From Planctomycetota bacterium (GTDB lineage: Bacteria; Planctomycetota; PUPC01; DSUN01): a stretch of DNA of 64,000 nt. Both the position numbers and the translations under genes were made by a program. Below, piece after piece: positions 23,097 to 32,431 of this stretch (positions are counted from its first letter, which is position 1; every line of letters starts with the position of its first letter). The stretch spans positions 148,528 through 212,527 of the forward strand of contig DAOOIT010000002.1 in assembly GCA_035384565.1 (NCBI GenBank), written 5' to 3'. Under the pieces are notes generated by a model. The model was not told the origin of the DNA. It ran no database searches and saw nothing but the letters and a program-made list of their open reading frames with translations.

Positions 23097-25049
23097 ATGC
23101 CAGGCATCCACCATCCGGGGCGGCGACTCATCCTCGCCCTCGTTGTCCTTGCCGGTATCTATGGTCTGGTCGGCCGCTGGTGGGTGCTGGTGGATATTCC
23201 CCGCCACCAGGATGGCGTGTACGGGATGATCGCGCGGAACTACCTGAAGTACGGGTACCCCGATATGGGACTGGCGCAAATCGCGACGCCCGGCCCCGTG
23301 GTGCCGCGGCCCGAACGCGTGTACTACCAGAATCACCCGCCGCTGGCGCCCCTCCTGAGCTCGGCGGGTGTGGCGCTCTTCGGACCGCAAACCTGGGCCG
23401 TGCGGCTGCCGCACCTGGTCTGTGGCCTCGCGCTCGTGGCCGTGCTGGCCGTGCTGGCCGAGCGGATGTCGCGGGAGAGCGACGGGCCGCCCACGCCGGC
23501 GTGGGCTTGGGCCGCTGCCCTGGCCGGCGCGGTGCCGATCGCCGTGCGCTATGGCGGGGCATTCGTGGACGTTGTGGGCACGCCGCTCGCGCTGTCCACC
23601 TCGTTGGCGTCGCTGTTCTACCTTCGGTACTGTGAGTCGGGACGCGGACGCGACTTCGGGCTGCTCTTCGCGGCCTGCGTGGTCGGCCTTCTGTCGGACT
23701 GGCCGGCCTACGTCCTCTGCTTCGCGCTGGCGGGGCACGCGCTGGTGTACCGCTCGCGAGCGCGGCGCGGCGCGATGCTGGCTCTGCCGGCGGCAGCTCT
23801 CGCCTGCTTCGTGGGCCTGATGGCCTACGCGCGCGCGATTCCGCAGGAGGGCAACCTGCTTCAGCCCGTCGGCGAAGCCTATCGGAGCTGGGCCGTCGGC
23901 GGCAGCGCGCCCGAGGTCGGCCACATCCCGGCGACGACCCTCCTGGCCGACTTCCTGGGCAAGTTCGTCTTGCAGCTTTCGCCGCTCTCGCTCCTTGCGC
24001 TCGTGTGGCTGGCACGCCGCGCCTGGCCCGCCGTGCGGGCGCGCGAGAACCGCCGCGACCAGCATGTGCTGCTGCTCTGGCTCTGGCCGCTGCCCTACGT
24101 GGCCGCGTTCCCAACGATCTTCTACGCCCATCCCTACTACCATCTGCTGTTTCTGCCCGCCGTGGTGGTGACGGTGGCGCTGGTGGTCGAGGCTTGGGCA
24201 CGTGGGGGAGGGCGCTGGCGCGGAGCCGCAAGCATTGGGGGCGCCGCGGTGCTGTTCCTCAGCTCCTTCTACGTCGTGACCGAGACGGACCGCTGGGAGC
24301 CGCTGCGCCACAAACAGGTGCGCTGGGCGGCCGACCTCGCAAAGCACACGCCGTTCGAGGAGAAGAGCGGATTCGTCCTCCACTATGCGCAGCAGATGCG
24401 CTTCGTTGCCGACCGCGCAGTAGTCGAGTACGCAGACACGCCGGCGAAGTTGGCGGCGCTGGGCCCGACCACGAGGGTCTTTGCGCCCCTCGCCCACCCG
24501 TGCGGCGACGCGGACCTCTTCGGAGCGTTGCAGGGGCGAGGCCCCGCGACGCTCTGCGGCTCTCTGGTCGCCTTTGGCCCGGACCCGGAGGGAGGCGGGT
24601 CGTGGGCGGATGGCATCCTCCGACGCCTGGCGAAGCAGGAGTTGGGTGCCGGGGTCACGCTGGAGAAACTCGCCTGCAAGGTGGTGCCGGCGCGCGACGG
24701 CTCGTCGCTGCTCCTGCTCGGCGCCGAGCTCTCGGGGACGCCGAGGGTTCTGCCTGGGGACACGCTGGAGTGGCAGGTGCGGTTTCTCGACGACGGGGGC
24801 AAGGTACTCGGTACAGCGTCCATGCCGGCCCAGGCCTCGGCCAGCTACTTCCTCGTCGCGCCGAAGCGATGGCGGGCCCGTGGCGGCCGGGCCGAGCTGG
24901 CGCTGAGGCACTGCACGACCGATGCCGCGTCGGTGGGCCGAGGGACGCGGCTGGCGCGCTTTGCGCTTCGCCTCCTCACGTGCCGCCTGTTGGGCAACCC
25001 GAAGCCCGCCGTACGCCCGCTCGGCCGGGTCGAGCTGGAAGTCCCCTGA
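23097..25049 (+). CDS. GT39/ArnT-like membrane glycosyltransferase
   Basis: A 650-residue GT-C protein. After the first helix (about 8-24) comes the catalytic-type loop IPRHQDGVYGMIARNYLKYGYPDMG, then YYQNHPPLAPLLSSAGVALFG, both hallmarks of GT39/GT83. About ten more helices and a soluble C-terminal domain (about 420-650) follow. ATG 23097 follows GGGAGACGGG and precedes the first helix. It sits directly behind the DPM1-type gene at 22351, so it probably uses that lipid-sugar in the periplasm. Confidence 0.78.
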   Translation: MPGIHHPGRRLILALVVLAGIYGLVGRWWVLVDIPRHQDGVYGMIARNYLKYGYPDMGLAQIATPGPVVPRPERVYYQNHPPLAPLLSSAGVALFGPQTWAVRLPHLVCGLALVAVLAVLAERMSRESDGPPTPAWAWAAALAGAVPIAVRYGGAFVDVVGTPLALSTSLASLFYLRYCESGRGRDFGLLFAACVVGLLSDWPAYVLCFALAGHALVYRSRARRGAMLALPAAALACFVGLMAYARAIPQEGNLLQPVGEAYRSWAVGGSAPEVGHIPATTLLADFLGKFVLQLSPLSLLALVWLARRAWPAVRARENRRDQHVLLLWLWPLPYVAAFPTIFYAHPYYHLLFLPAVVVTVALVVEAWARGGGRWRGAASIGGAAVLFLSSFYVVTETDRWEPLRHKQVRWAADLAKHTPFEEKSGFVLHYAQQMRFVADRAVVEYADTPAKLAALGPTTRVFAPLAHPCGDADLFGALQGRGPATLCGSLVAFGPDPEGGGSWADGILRRLAKQELGAGVTLEKLACKVVPARDGSSLLLLGAELSGTPRVLPGDTLEWQVRFLDDGGKVLGTASMPAQASASYFLVAPKRWRARGGRAELALRHCTTDAASVGRGTRLARFALRLLTCRLLGNPKPAVRPLGRVELEVP

Positions 25050-25055
25050 CCGGAG

Positions 25056-26246
25056 ATGGCCATCGTTACCCACCACTCACAACCCTCGATAGTGATGCTC
25101 CTCGACAACGCCTTCCTGCCCGATCCCCGGGTAGCAAACGAGGCGCGGAGCCTGGCCGCGGCCGGCTATCGGGTGACGATCCTGGCCTGGGACCGCGAGA
25201 ATGAGCGCCCGCCCATCGAGCGGTGGCACGGGGTGCGCCTCGAGCGCTTCGGCCCGCGCAGCCGCCACCACTTGGGTTCCCTTCAGGCCCTCTACCTGCT
25301 GGCCTTCTGGTGGCGCGCCTTCTGGCGCCTCCTGGAGCTGCGGGCCGACGCGATTCACTGCCACGACTTCGACACCCTGCCGCTCGGCTGGCTGGCGGCC
25401 GCGGTGAAGGGCTGCCGCCTGGTCTACGACGCGCACGAGAGCTATGCCGATATGCTCGGCGCGAATGTGGCGCCGTGGATCAAGCGAACGGTCACCTGGG
25501 CCGAACGGCTGCTGATCGGCCGCGCCGACGCCGTGCTCACCGTGGGCGAGTTGCTGGCGGCGGACCTCCGCCAGCGCGGGGCGCGACGCGCCTGGGTGGT
25601 CGGCAACTGGAAGCGCCTCGACGAATTCGCCTTCGACCCCGCGGCCCTGGCGGCCCGGCGCCGCGAGGCCGCCCCCGAGGGCCGCCTGCTCGTGGCCTAC
25701 ATCGGCTGGCTGAATGTGGACCGCGGCATCGCGCCCCTGCTCGAGGCCGTGGAGGCCGTGGACGGCGTGGTCCTGCTCGTGGGCGGCGACGGGCCGGCGG
25801 CTGGCGACGTGCGCGCGGCCGCCGCCCGGTGCCCCCGCATCCGCTACCTGGGCTTTGTTGACCCCGTGCTGGTTCCGCTGTATACTTCGATGGCCGATGC
25901 GGTCTATCACGGCCTGGATGCGGCGAACCGGAACGCGCGGTTCAGCGCGCCCAACAAGCTTTTCGAGGCCCTCGCCGCGGGCCGGGCCGTGGTGTGCAAC
26001 GATTGCGGCGAGCTCGGGCGCATCGTGCGCGAGGAGGGCTGCGGCATCGTAGTGCCGGAGCTCGCGCCGCGCGCGCTCGAAGGCGCGTTCCGCGAGCTGC
26101 TCGAGCCCGGCCGCCTGGCCGCATGCCAGGCCCGGGCCCGCGCGGCAGGCCGCGGCCGCTACCACTGGGCGGCTGCCGAACGCGCCCTGCTCGACCTCTA
26201 CGCCGCCATCGGAGTCGCCCCCAAGGCAGGGGAACCCAATGCCTGA
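25056..26246 (+). CDS. GT4 glycosyltransferase
   Basis: GT-B family 4 enzyme of 396 residues. The N-terminal domain begins IVMLLDNAFLPDPRVANEARSLAAAGYRV and includes HCHDFDTLPLGWLAAA and VYDAHESYADMLG. The C-terminal domain includes VAYIGWLNVDRGIAPLLEAV, LVGGDGPAAGDV and the donor site region NKLFEALAAGRAVVCNDCGELG, where the E of the EX7E motif is seen. ATG 25056 lies six bases after the previous stop; ATG 25095 is closer to the usual family start. It overlaps the next GT2 by eight bases. A cytoplasmic assembly step is likely; the sugar is unknown. Confidence 0.85.
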   Translation: MAIVTHHSQPSIVMLLDNAFLPDPRVANEARSLAAAGYRVTILAWDRENERPPIERWHGVRLERFGPRSRHHLGSLQALYLLAFWWRAFWRLLELRADAIHCHDFDTLPLGWLAAAVKGCRLVYDAHESYADMLGANVAPWIKRTVTWAERLLIGRADAVLTVGELLAADLRQRGARRAWVVGNWKRLDEFAFDPAALAARRREAAPEGRLLVAYIGWLNVDRGIAPLLEAVEAVDGVVLLVGGDGPAAGDVRAAAARCPRIRYLGFVDPVLVPLYTSMADAVYHGLDAANRNARFSAPNKLFEALAAGRAVVCNDCGELGRIVREEGCGIVVPELAPRALEGAFRELLEPGRLAACQARARAAGRGRYHWAAAERALLDLYAAIGVAPKAGEPNA

Positions 26247-26994
26247 CGCGCCCTTCGGCCTCCGTGGCCTCAAGCTCTCGGTCGTCATGCCCGTCTACAA
26301 TGAGCGCGCGACCATCGAGGAAATCCTCCGCCGCGTCGAGGCCACGGGCCTGGCCCACGAGATCATCGCGGTGGACGACGCCTCGACCGACGGCACGCGC
26401 GGCGTGCTGGAGAGCCTGCCGCCGGGGCGCGTGCGGCTCCTGTGCCACGACGCCAACCGCGGCAAGGGCCGCGCCGTGCGCACCGGCATCGAGGCCGCCA
26501 CGGGCGACATCATCCTCATCCAGGACGCGGACCTCGAGTACGACCCCGCCGACTACCCCGCGCTGTTGAAGCCGATCGTGGACGGCGTGGCCGACGTGGT
26601 GGTGGGCTCGCGGTTTCTCGGCGGGCCGCACCGCGTGCTCTACTTCTGGCACTACCAGGGCAACCGCCTGCTCACCACGCTCTCGAACGTGCTCACGAAC
26701 CTGAACCTCACCGACATGGAGTGCTGCTACAAGGTCTTCCGCGCCGAGCTCCTGCGCCGCCTGGTGCTCCGCAGCGAGCGGTTCGGCATCGAGCCCGAGC
26801 TGATCGCGCGCGTGGCCCAGCTCGGCTGCCGCATCTACGAGGTGCCCGTCGCCTACTTCGGCCGCGACTACGCACACGGCAAGAAGATCACCTGGCGCGA
26901 CGGCCTGGCGGCCCTCTGGCACATCCTGCGCTTCTCGCTCACGCGGCCGCGGCTGCGGCCCGGATCCCCCGACCGCCCCGAACGCCGGGAATAG
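26239..26994 (+). CDS. GT2 DPM1-type glycosyltransferase
   Basis: A 251-residue soluble GT2: LSVVMPVYNERATIEEIL, IIAVDDASTDGTRGVL, NRGKGRAVRTGIEAATGD, QDADLEYDPADYPALL (DxD), VVVGSRFLGGPHRVLYFWHYQGNRLLT and DMECCYKVFR. This version is close to bacterial enzymes annotated as dolichyl-phosphate mannose synthase-like. No helices at the C-terminus. It starts inside the end of the GT4 gene and is four bases before the flavoprotein gene, so the three are one transcript. Confidence 0.85.
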   Translation: MPDAPFGLRGLKLSVVMPVYNERATIEEILRRVEATGLAHEIIAVDDASTDGTRGVLESLPPGRVRLLCHDANRGKGRAVRTGIEAATGDIILIQDADLEYDPADYPALLKPIVDGVADVVVGSRFLGGPHRVLYFWHYQGNRLLTTLSNVLTNLNLTDMECCYKVFRAELLRRLVLRSERFGIEPELIARVAQLGCRIYEVPVAYFGRDYAHGKKITWRDGLAALWHILRFSLTRPRLRPGSPDRPERRE

Positions 26995-26998
26995 GCCG

Positions 26999-28336
26999 AT
27001 GATCATCATCCTTGGGGCTGGCTTGGCCGGCCTGAGCACAGCGTATCATCTGCGCCGAGCGGGATGCCGGGCTCTTGCTCTCCACGAGCGCGAGGAGCGC
27101 CCCGGGGGCCTGTGCCGCTCTGAGGCGCGCGGCGGCTTCACCTTCGACTGCACCGGCCACTTCCTCCACCTGCGCACGCCCGAGATGGCGCGGCTGGCCG
27201 GCCGCCTGCTCGGACGCGAGTTGGCGACGGTCGTCCGCAGCTCCTGGGTCTGGTCGCAGGGGGTCTACACCCGCTATCCGTTTCAGACAAACACCTTCGG
27301 CCTGCCCATCGAGACCGTGAAGGAAGTGCTCCTGGGCTACATCCAGGCGATGCTCGACCGCGAATCACGCGAATCGGCGCGAATGAACGCCACGCGTATG
27401 AGATCGAAGCCCCAAAGCTTCGAGCAGTGGATTCACGAGACCTTCGGAGCAGGCATCGCCAAGCACTTCATGATCCCCTACAACGAGAAGCTGTGGGGTA
27501 TTCACCCACGGTTCCTCAGCACCGAGTGGATGGGGCGCTACGTGCCGCCCGCTCCGATCGAGCAGGTGATCGAAGGCGCGCTCACCGACAAGGCCTCCGG
27601 CGAGGGCTACAACGCCACGTTTCGCTACCCGCGCGCCGGGGGCATCGAAACGCTCGTCCGCGCGCTCGCCGCACGGGCCGGCCCCATCCGCGTCGGCTCC
27701 GAGGCCGTGGCGATTGACCCGCGGCGCCGCCGCGTGGAGTTCGCCGACGGCTCGCGCGCCGACTACGCGGCCCTCGTGAGCACCCTGCCGCTGCCCGAGC
27801 TGGTGGCGCGCCTGCGCCCCGTGCCCGACCGCGTGCGCGACGCGGCGGCGAGGCTCCGCTGGGCCTCGCTCTACTCGGTGAATCTCGGCCTGGGGCGCGA
27901 TGCCACCGACGGGCGGCAGTGGGTCTATGTGCCCGAGCGGCGCTTCCCCTTCTACCGCGTGGGCTGCTTCTCGAACGTCGCGGCCTCGATGGCCCCCCGC
28001 GGTGGCGCCGCCGTGTGGACTGAGGTCTCCTACCCCCCCGCCCGCCCGCTCGACCGCTCGCGCGTCCGGCGGCAGATTCTCGACGGCCTCCGGGAGATGG
28101 GCTGGCTGCGCCGCCGCCGCGACATCGCCATCGAATGGCAGCTCGATATCCCGTTCGCCTACGTGATCTATGACGCGCACCGTCGCCGTGCGACCGAGAC
28201 GATCCTCCGCCATCTCGCGAAGCGCGACATCTACTCCATCGGCCGCTACGGGCGCTGGGAGTACTCCTCGATGGAAGACGCGCTGCTGCAAGGCCGCGAG
28301 ACCGCGCAGCGGCTGCTGGAGAGGCATGAGACTTGA
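26999..28336 (+). CDS. FAD-dependent oxidoreductase (protoporphyrinogen oxidase/UGM-like)
   Basis: Flavoprotein of 445 residues beginning with the dinucleotide site IIILGAGLAGLSTAYHLRRAG (2-22) and ERPGGLCRSEARGGFTFDCTGHFLH, the COG1232-type opening. YTRYPFQTNTFGLP and IPYNEKLWGIHPRFLSTEWMGRYV are typical of forms in polysaccharide loci, distantly related to UDP-galactopyranose mutase. Activity on a nucleotide-sugar or lipid-linked sugar is inferred. Residues about 119-135 are encoded by a repeat (27359-27384) inserted in frame in a loop before the KPQSFEQWIHETFG segment. It overlaps the next gene by TTGA. Confidence 0.75.
   Translation: MIIILGAGLAGLSTAYHLRRAGCRALALHEREERPGGLCRSEARGGFTFDCTGHFLHLRTPEMARLAGRLLGRELATVVRSSWVWSQGVYTRYPFQTNTFGLPIETVKEVLLGYIQAMLDRESRESARMNATRMRSKPQSFEQWIHETFGAGIAKHFMIPYNEKLWGIHPRFLSTEWMGRYVPPAPIEQVIEGALTDKASGEGYNATFRYPRAGGIETLVRALAARAGPIRVGSEAVAIDPRRRRVEFADGSRADYAALVSTLPLPELVARLRPVPDRVRDAAARLRWASLYSVNLGLGRDATDGRQWVYVPERRFPFYRVGCFSNVAASMAPRGGAAVWTEVSYPPARPLDRSRVRRQILDGLREMGWLRRRRDIAIEWQLDIPFAYVIYDAHRRRATETILRHLAKRDIYSIGRYGRWEYSSMEDALLQGRETAQRLLERHET
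27359..27384. repeat. Three CGCGAAT repeats inside the flavoprotein gene
   Basis: CGCGAAT occurs at 27359, 27368 and 27378 (9- and 10-base spacing). It encodes a charged, low-complexity loop (DRESRESARMNATRM) and keeps the frame. It looks like a short dispersed repeat that entered a surface loop. Confidence 0.5.
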
Positions 28337-29100
28337 CCACCGAGACTGACACCCGCCCGGCCATTTCGATCCTCATCCCGATCTACAACGAGGAGTCAAT
28401 CCTCGAAGCCTCCGTGCGCGAGTTGACCGGCGGCCTGGCCACGTACGGCCTGCCCTACGAACTCGTGCTGTGCGAGAACGGCAGCAGAGATCGCACGGTG
28501 GAGATCGGGGAACGCCTGTGCCGCGAGTTCCCCACAGTGCGGTTGCTGCGATGTCCCATCCCCAACTACGGCGCGGCCCTGGCCATGGGCATCCGCGAGG
28601 CGCGCGGCGACAACATCGTGTGCTTCGAGATCGACTTCTACGACATCCCCTTCGTCGAGATCGCCCACGTGCTGCTCAAGAAGTACGACGCGGTGATCGG
28701 CTCGAAGCGCGCCCGCGGCGCCCGCGACCGCCGCCCGCTCATCCGCCGCTTCATCACCTGGGGCTTCAACACCTTTCTCCGCATCGTCTTCGGCTTCACC
28801 GGCACCGACACGCACGGCATCAAGGCCTTCCGCGCTGCGCCCGTGCGCCCGCTGGTAGACGCCTGCAAGACCGACAAGGACATCTTCACGACCGAGCTGG
28901 TCATCCGCATGGAACGCGCCGACCTGCGCCTGTGCGAAATCCCCCTGGAGATCACAGAGAAACGCCCCGCGCCCGTCAACATCCTCCGCCGCGTGCCCAA
29001 CGCCCTCAAGGGCCTCTGGCGCCTCTGGAAGGCCACCCGCGGCATCCAGCGGCCGGCGCACCCGATGGAGTCCGCCTCCACGAAGCAGGTGGAGAAGTGA
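28333..29100 (+). CDS. GT2 glycosyltransferase, DPM1-like
   Basis: A 255-residue soluble GT2 with AISILIPIYNEESILEASV, LVLCENGSRDRTVEIG and PNYGAALAMGIREARGDNIVCFEIDFYD, so the metal site reads EIDFYD, different from the QDADLEYD of its relatives here. VIGSKRARGARDRRPLIRRFITWGFNTFLR and TDTHGIKAFR follow. TTG 28333 overlaps the previous stop (TTGA), giving coupled translation. It overlaps the deacetylase gene by GTGA. A distinct sugar or acceptor from the other GT2 enzymes is likely. Confidence 0.82.
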   Translation: MTTETDTRPAISILIPIYNEESILEASVRELTGGLATYGLPYELVLCENGSRDRTVEIGERLCREFPTVRLLRCPIPNYGAALAMGIREARGDNIVCFEIDFYDIPFVEIAHVLLKKYDAVIGSKRARGARDRRPLIRRFITWGFNTFLRIVFGFTGTDTHGIKAFRAAPVRPLVDACKTDKDIFTTELVIRMERADLRLCEIPLEITEKRPAPVNILRRVPNALKGLWRLWKATRGIQRPAHPMESASTKQVEK

Positions 29101-29984
29101 CGATCTACAACGACCTTCCCAACGCCCTGACAGTGGACCTGGAGGACTGGTATCACTCCGTCCTGGAGGTGGACCCGGCAAACTGGCTGCGCCACGAGGA
29201 CCGCGTGGCCGCGGCCACCGAGCGCCTGCTGGCGTGCCTGGCCGAGCGGGGGGCGAGAGCCACCTTCTTCGTCCTCGGCCACGTGGCCGAGCGACACCCC
29301 GACCTGGTGCCGGCCATCGAGGCGGCGGGCCACGAGATCGCCTGCCATGGCTACGAGCACCGCCTCGTCTACACTCTCTCGCCCAACGACTTCCGGGACG
29401 ACCTGCGCCGCTCGCTCCACCTGCTGCGCTCGCAGGCGAAGGCCCCGGTCCGCGGCTTCCGGGCGGCCTACTGGTCCATCACTCGCGCCTGCCCCTGGGC
29501 GCTCGATGTTCTGGCCGACGAGGGGCTGGCCTACGACTCCAGCATCTACCCCACGCGGACGAGCCTGTACGGGGTGCCCGACGCGCCGCGAGGGCCGTAT
29601 CGCCTGCGCGCGCCCGGCGGGCGGGCGCTCCTGGAGTTCCCGCCGTCGGTGCTCCGCTTGCCCGTGCGGAACCTGCCCTTCGCCGGCGGCATTTACCTGC
29701 GCCTGCTGCCCTACTGGTTCGTGCGATGGGCGATGCGCCGCTTCCGCAGGGGGGGACGGCCGGCCTTGGTCTACATCCACCCGCCGGAATTCGACCCCGG
29801 CAAGCCGCGCCTGGCGCTGCCGCTGGCCCGGCGTGTGCTGCACTATGCTCGCCTGGACGCCTTGCGAGTGAAGGTGCCGCGGCTGCTGGCCGACTTCGCG
29901 TTCACTACCCTCGGCGCGCTGTACGACCGCTGCGCCGCCGATCCGAAGCTCCCCGTATGGTCGTTGGAGGGTTGGCGGGCCTGA
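29097..29984 (+). CDS. XrtA-type polysaccharide deacetylase
   Basis: NodB-fold deacetylase of 295 residues closely matching the deacetylase of exosortase-A systems: NALTVDLEDWYHS carries the metal aspartate, ARATFFVLGHVAERHPDLV follows, and CHGYEHRLVYTLSP supplies the histidine pair. RGFRAAYWSITRA and the C-terminal extension PALVYIHPPEFDPGKPRL to LRVKVPRLLADF match the DUF3473 tail. It would remove acetyl groups from amino sugars of the polymer or lipid-linked unit. GTG 29097 overlaps the GT2 stop; its own stop overlaps ATG of the next gene. Confidence 0.87.
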   Translation: MTIYNDLPNALTVDLEDWYHSVLEVDPANWLRHEDRVAAATERLLACLAERGARATFFVLGHVAERHPDLVPAIEAAGHEIACHGYEHRLVYTLSPNDFRDDLRRSLHLLRSQAKAPVRGFRAAYWSITRACPWALDVLADEGLAYDSSIYPTRTSLYGVPDAPRGPYRLRAPGGRALLEFPPSVLRLPVRNLPFAGGIYLRLLPYWFVRWAMRRFRRGGRPALVYIHPPEFDPGKPRLALPLARRVLHYARLDALRVKVPRLLADFAFTTLGALYDRCAADPKLPVWSLEGWRA

Positions 29985-31657
29985 TGTCCGCTCAGACCAA
30001 CAACCCCGTTCGAGTGCCCCCGCCGCGGCGTCGCATGGTGCGCCAGATGCTCGTCGTCCTCGCGCTGGCCGTGGCGATCCGCCTGCCGCTCACGCAGTTC
30101 CCGATGGGGCCGTCGGCGGGCACCATCGGGTACGTCGGCCAACGCTGGCTCGAGGGCGCGGTGCCCTACCGCGATGCCTGGGACCACGAGGCCCCCGGGT
30201 TGTACCTGCTGTCGGGGGTCACGGTGCGGTACCTCGCCCCGGCCGGCGCCCGGCTCGAGCAGGCGCTGGCCAACCTGCTGGTCGGCCAGCCCGGGGCCTC
30301 GCCGCGCGTGACGCCGGGCGAAGCCATGCCCGAGACGTGCCGGGTCGTGATGATGGCCCTCGACCTGATCGGCGTGCTGCTCGTCTACGCGTTCGTGCGC
30401 GCCTGGTGTGGGCATACCGAGGCGGTCGTGGCCGCCGGCGTCTGCGGCTTCTTCGGCGGCGCGCTCCTGGTGCAGGGCGACTGCCTGGGGCCGTGGCCTG
30501 CGGTGAACTGCCTGGTGATCACCGCGATGCTGGCCGCCCTGCGGTCCGAGGGCCGGGATGCGCGCTGGCTCCTTGCGAGCGGGCTGCTTGCCGGGCTGGC
30601 GGCGTGCTTTGAACTGCTTGCGCTGTTCTACGCGCTGGCCATCGTGGCGTGGGCCGCGGCGACGCGGTGGGGCGTGGATGGATGGGGCCGGCGGTGGGTG
30701 CTCCGGCCGGCTCTGGTGCTGGGGGCGGCCGCGGTGCCTCTGGCCGGCTTCGCCGTCTATTTCTGGTCGCGCGGCGCGCTCCACGAACTCTGGCGCAGCG
30801 CGGTGGTCTACAACATGCTCTACCGCTGGCTGCCGGTCGCCCTCCGCACGCCGGGATACCACTGGCAGGTGGTCCGGTCGCTGGCGCCGGAGCAGGGCGC
30901 CCTGTGGCTATTCGCGGGCGGCTGGGCGCTGCATGCCTTCTCGGTGGGGTTCAGCCCTCAGACCCGACTGGTGGCCTACTGGGGCGTGGCAGCTCTGGCG
31001 GCGGCGCTGACCACCCGTCAGGTTGTTCCGGCAGACTTCCTTCAGGTGGTGCCCCCGTTGGCCATCGGCGCCGCCCTGGCCGCGACGAACCCGTCGGAGC
31101 GCTTCATGACTCGGGACGCGCGCGGGCGCCTCGAGACGCGCAGCATCATGCTCGCCCTGCTGGCTGCGGGCATGGCGGCCGGCTTCGTGTACACGGAATG
31201 GCGCGCCTACCACACGTACGCCTCGCGGGCCGAGGACCGCGCCGAGCGTGCCGCTGCGACCGTGGCGGACATGATCCGCGATCGCACGATGCCCGGCCAC
31301 CCGATCTATGTGTGGGGCGCGGGGCCGCAGATCTACGTCCTCGCCGACCGTCCCGCCGCGCATCGGATCTTCTACAACCGTCCCCTGAACGCCTCGCGGG
31401 TGGTCAAGGAGTACTTCGGGCTGGGGGTGTTCGAGGACATCTGCCGGGCCTTGATCCGCGCGGAGCCGGTCTTCTTCGTCACCACCGAGGATGCGCTGCC
31501 CGAGGCCCCTGACCTGGAGGGGCCCCTGAGCCTCTGGTTCCGCTTCATGCGCGAACGCGTCGAGGGGCGCGAGCGCTACGAGGGGAAGCCGTGGCGGATG
31601 GAGGAGACTCGGCCCTACCTGCTCTACGTGCGCAAGGACCGCTCCCTGATGCCCTGA
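29984..31657 (+). CDS. GT-C membrane glycosyltransferase
   Basis: A 557-residue protein with an N-terminal basic stretch, a helix at about 18-36 and then the loop MGPSAGTIGYVGQRWLEGAVPYRDAWDHEAPGLYLL. The YRDxWDHxxPxxY element is a hallmark of a GT39-like group that recurs at 36804. About ten helices follow and a soluble tail has YVWGAGPQIYVLADRPAAHRIFYN, typical of this group. ATG 29984 overlaps the deacetylase stop. It probably uses a lipid-phosphate sugar in the periplasm. Confidence 0.75.
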   Translation: MSAQTNNPVRVPPPRRRMVRQMLVVLALAVAIRLPLTQFPMGPSAGTIGYVGQRWLEGAVPYRDAWDHEAPGLYLLSGVTVRYLAPAGARLEQALANLLVGQPGASPRVTPGEAMPETCRVVMMALDLIGVLLVYAFVRAWCGHTEAVVAAGVCGFFGGALLVQGDCLGPWPAVNCLVITAMLAALRSEGRDARWLLASGLLAGLAACFELLALFYALAIVAWAAATRWGVDGWGRRWVLRPALVLGAAAVPLAGFAVYFWSRGALHELWRSAVVYNMLYRWLPVALRTPGYHWQVVRSLAPEQGALWLFAGGWALHAFSVGFSPQTRLVAYWGVAALAAALTTRQVVPADFLQVVPPLAIGAALAATNPSERFMTRDARGRLETRSIMLALLAAGMAAGFVYTEWRAYHTYASRAEDRAERAAATVADMIRDRTMPGHPIYVWGAGPQIYVLADRPAAHRIFYNRPLNASRVVKEYFGLGVFEDICRALIRAEPVFFVTTEDALPEAPDLEGPLSLWFRFMRERVEGRERYEGKPWRMEETRPYLLYVRKDRSLMP

Positions 31658-31672
31658 GCCGCGCGCGGCTCA
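31655..31672. terminator. 18-bp palindrome holding both convergent stop codons
   Basis: TGAGCCGCGCGCGGCTCA is a perfect palindrome. Its first three bases are the TGA of the plus-strand GT-C gene and its last three are the reverse-complement TGA of the minus-strand GT2 gene. As RNA each strand can fold a six-base GC stem or longer right at the stop. No T tract follows, so bidirectional termination is likely but not certain. Confidence 0.5.
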
Positions 31673-32431
31673 CGCCTCCCAGTAGCGTTGGGCCGCCAGG
31701 GCCGCGAGCGCATCGCTGTGGTAGAGCCCGCGGCGCCAGCGGCCGCGCAGCCGCGTGAGCGCGCGCAACATGGCCCAGGCGTGCCGCGATGGCCGCACCG
31801 TGGAGGGCCCCTGGCGCTGGAGGCGCACCGGGATGCGCCGGATCGCCAGGTTGTACTTGAGGGCGATGTAGAGCAACTCGATGTCGCCGGCGAACGAGGT
31901 CTCGACAAGCAGCGGGAACAGCGCGTCCGCCACCTCTGCGCGAAAGCCCTTCAGGCCCGCCTGCGAGTCGGGAATGCCGCCCGTCACCAGCAACCGCACC
32001 GCGTGGCGGAAAAGGCTCGTCGAGAGCCTCCGCGTCCAGGGCTGGCTCTCGTGGTACGCGCTGTCGGGCAGCGTCCGATCACCCACCACGAGGTGAAACC
32101 CCCGATCATTGATGAGCCGCTCGATGTACGGCAGGGCCGAATGGTCGAACGGCACATCGGCGTCCGTGAAGACCTTGCAGGACCCCGCCGCCGCGGCCAT
32201 GCCGTCCCGAAGGGCGGCGAACTTGCCCCGGTTCGTGGGGCAAGATACCACCCGAAGCCGCCCGCCTTGGAGCCTCGTGAGCAGCTCGAGCGAGCCGTCA
32301 GTGCTGCCGTCATTGGCCGCGACGATCTCGTGGTCGGGGCAGCGCTGCTCCAGATAGGTCTGGAGCCCGCGCAGGCTCTCCTCCAGAAACGGCGCAGCAT
32401 TGAAGACCGGGATGACGACCGAGAGTCTCAC
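31670..32431 (-). CDS. GT2 glycosyltransferase, DPM1/ALG5-like
   Basis: A 253-residue GT2: LSVVIPVFNAAPFLEESL, IVAANDGSTDGSLELL, NRGKFAALRDGMAAAAGSCKVFTDADVPF (DxD) and VVGDRTLPDS. A RHAVRLLVTGGIPDSQAGLKGFR segment typical of polyprenyl-phosphate glycosyltransferases follows. GTG 32431 overlaps the upstream methyltransferase stop. Last gene of a four-gene minus-strand operon, ending in the shared palindrome. Confidence 0.83.
   Translation of the reverse strand: MRLSVVIPVFNAAPFLEESLRGLQTYLEQRCPDHEIVAANDGSTDGSLELLTRLQGGRLRVVSCPTNRGKFAALRDGMAAAAGSCKVFTDADVPFDHSALPYIERLINDRGFHLVVGDRTLPDSAYHESQPWTRRLSTSLFRHAVRLLVTGGIPDSQAGLKGFRAEVADALFPLLVETSFAGDIELLYIALKYNLAIRRIPVRLQRQGPSTVRPSRHAWAMLRALTRLRGRWRRGLYHSDALAALAAQRYWEA

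Noticed and set aside
26999..28336. Assignment of the flavoprotein as true UDP-galactopyranose mutase (glf)
   Set aside because: Only general similarity by eye; the opening motif fits COG1232 oxidases better, so no symbol was given.
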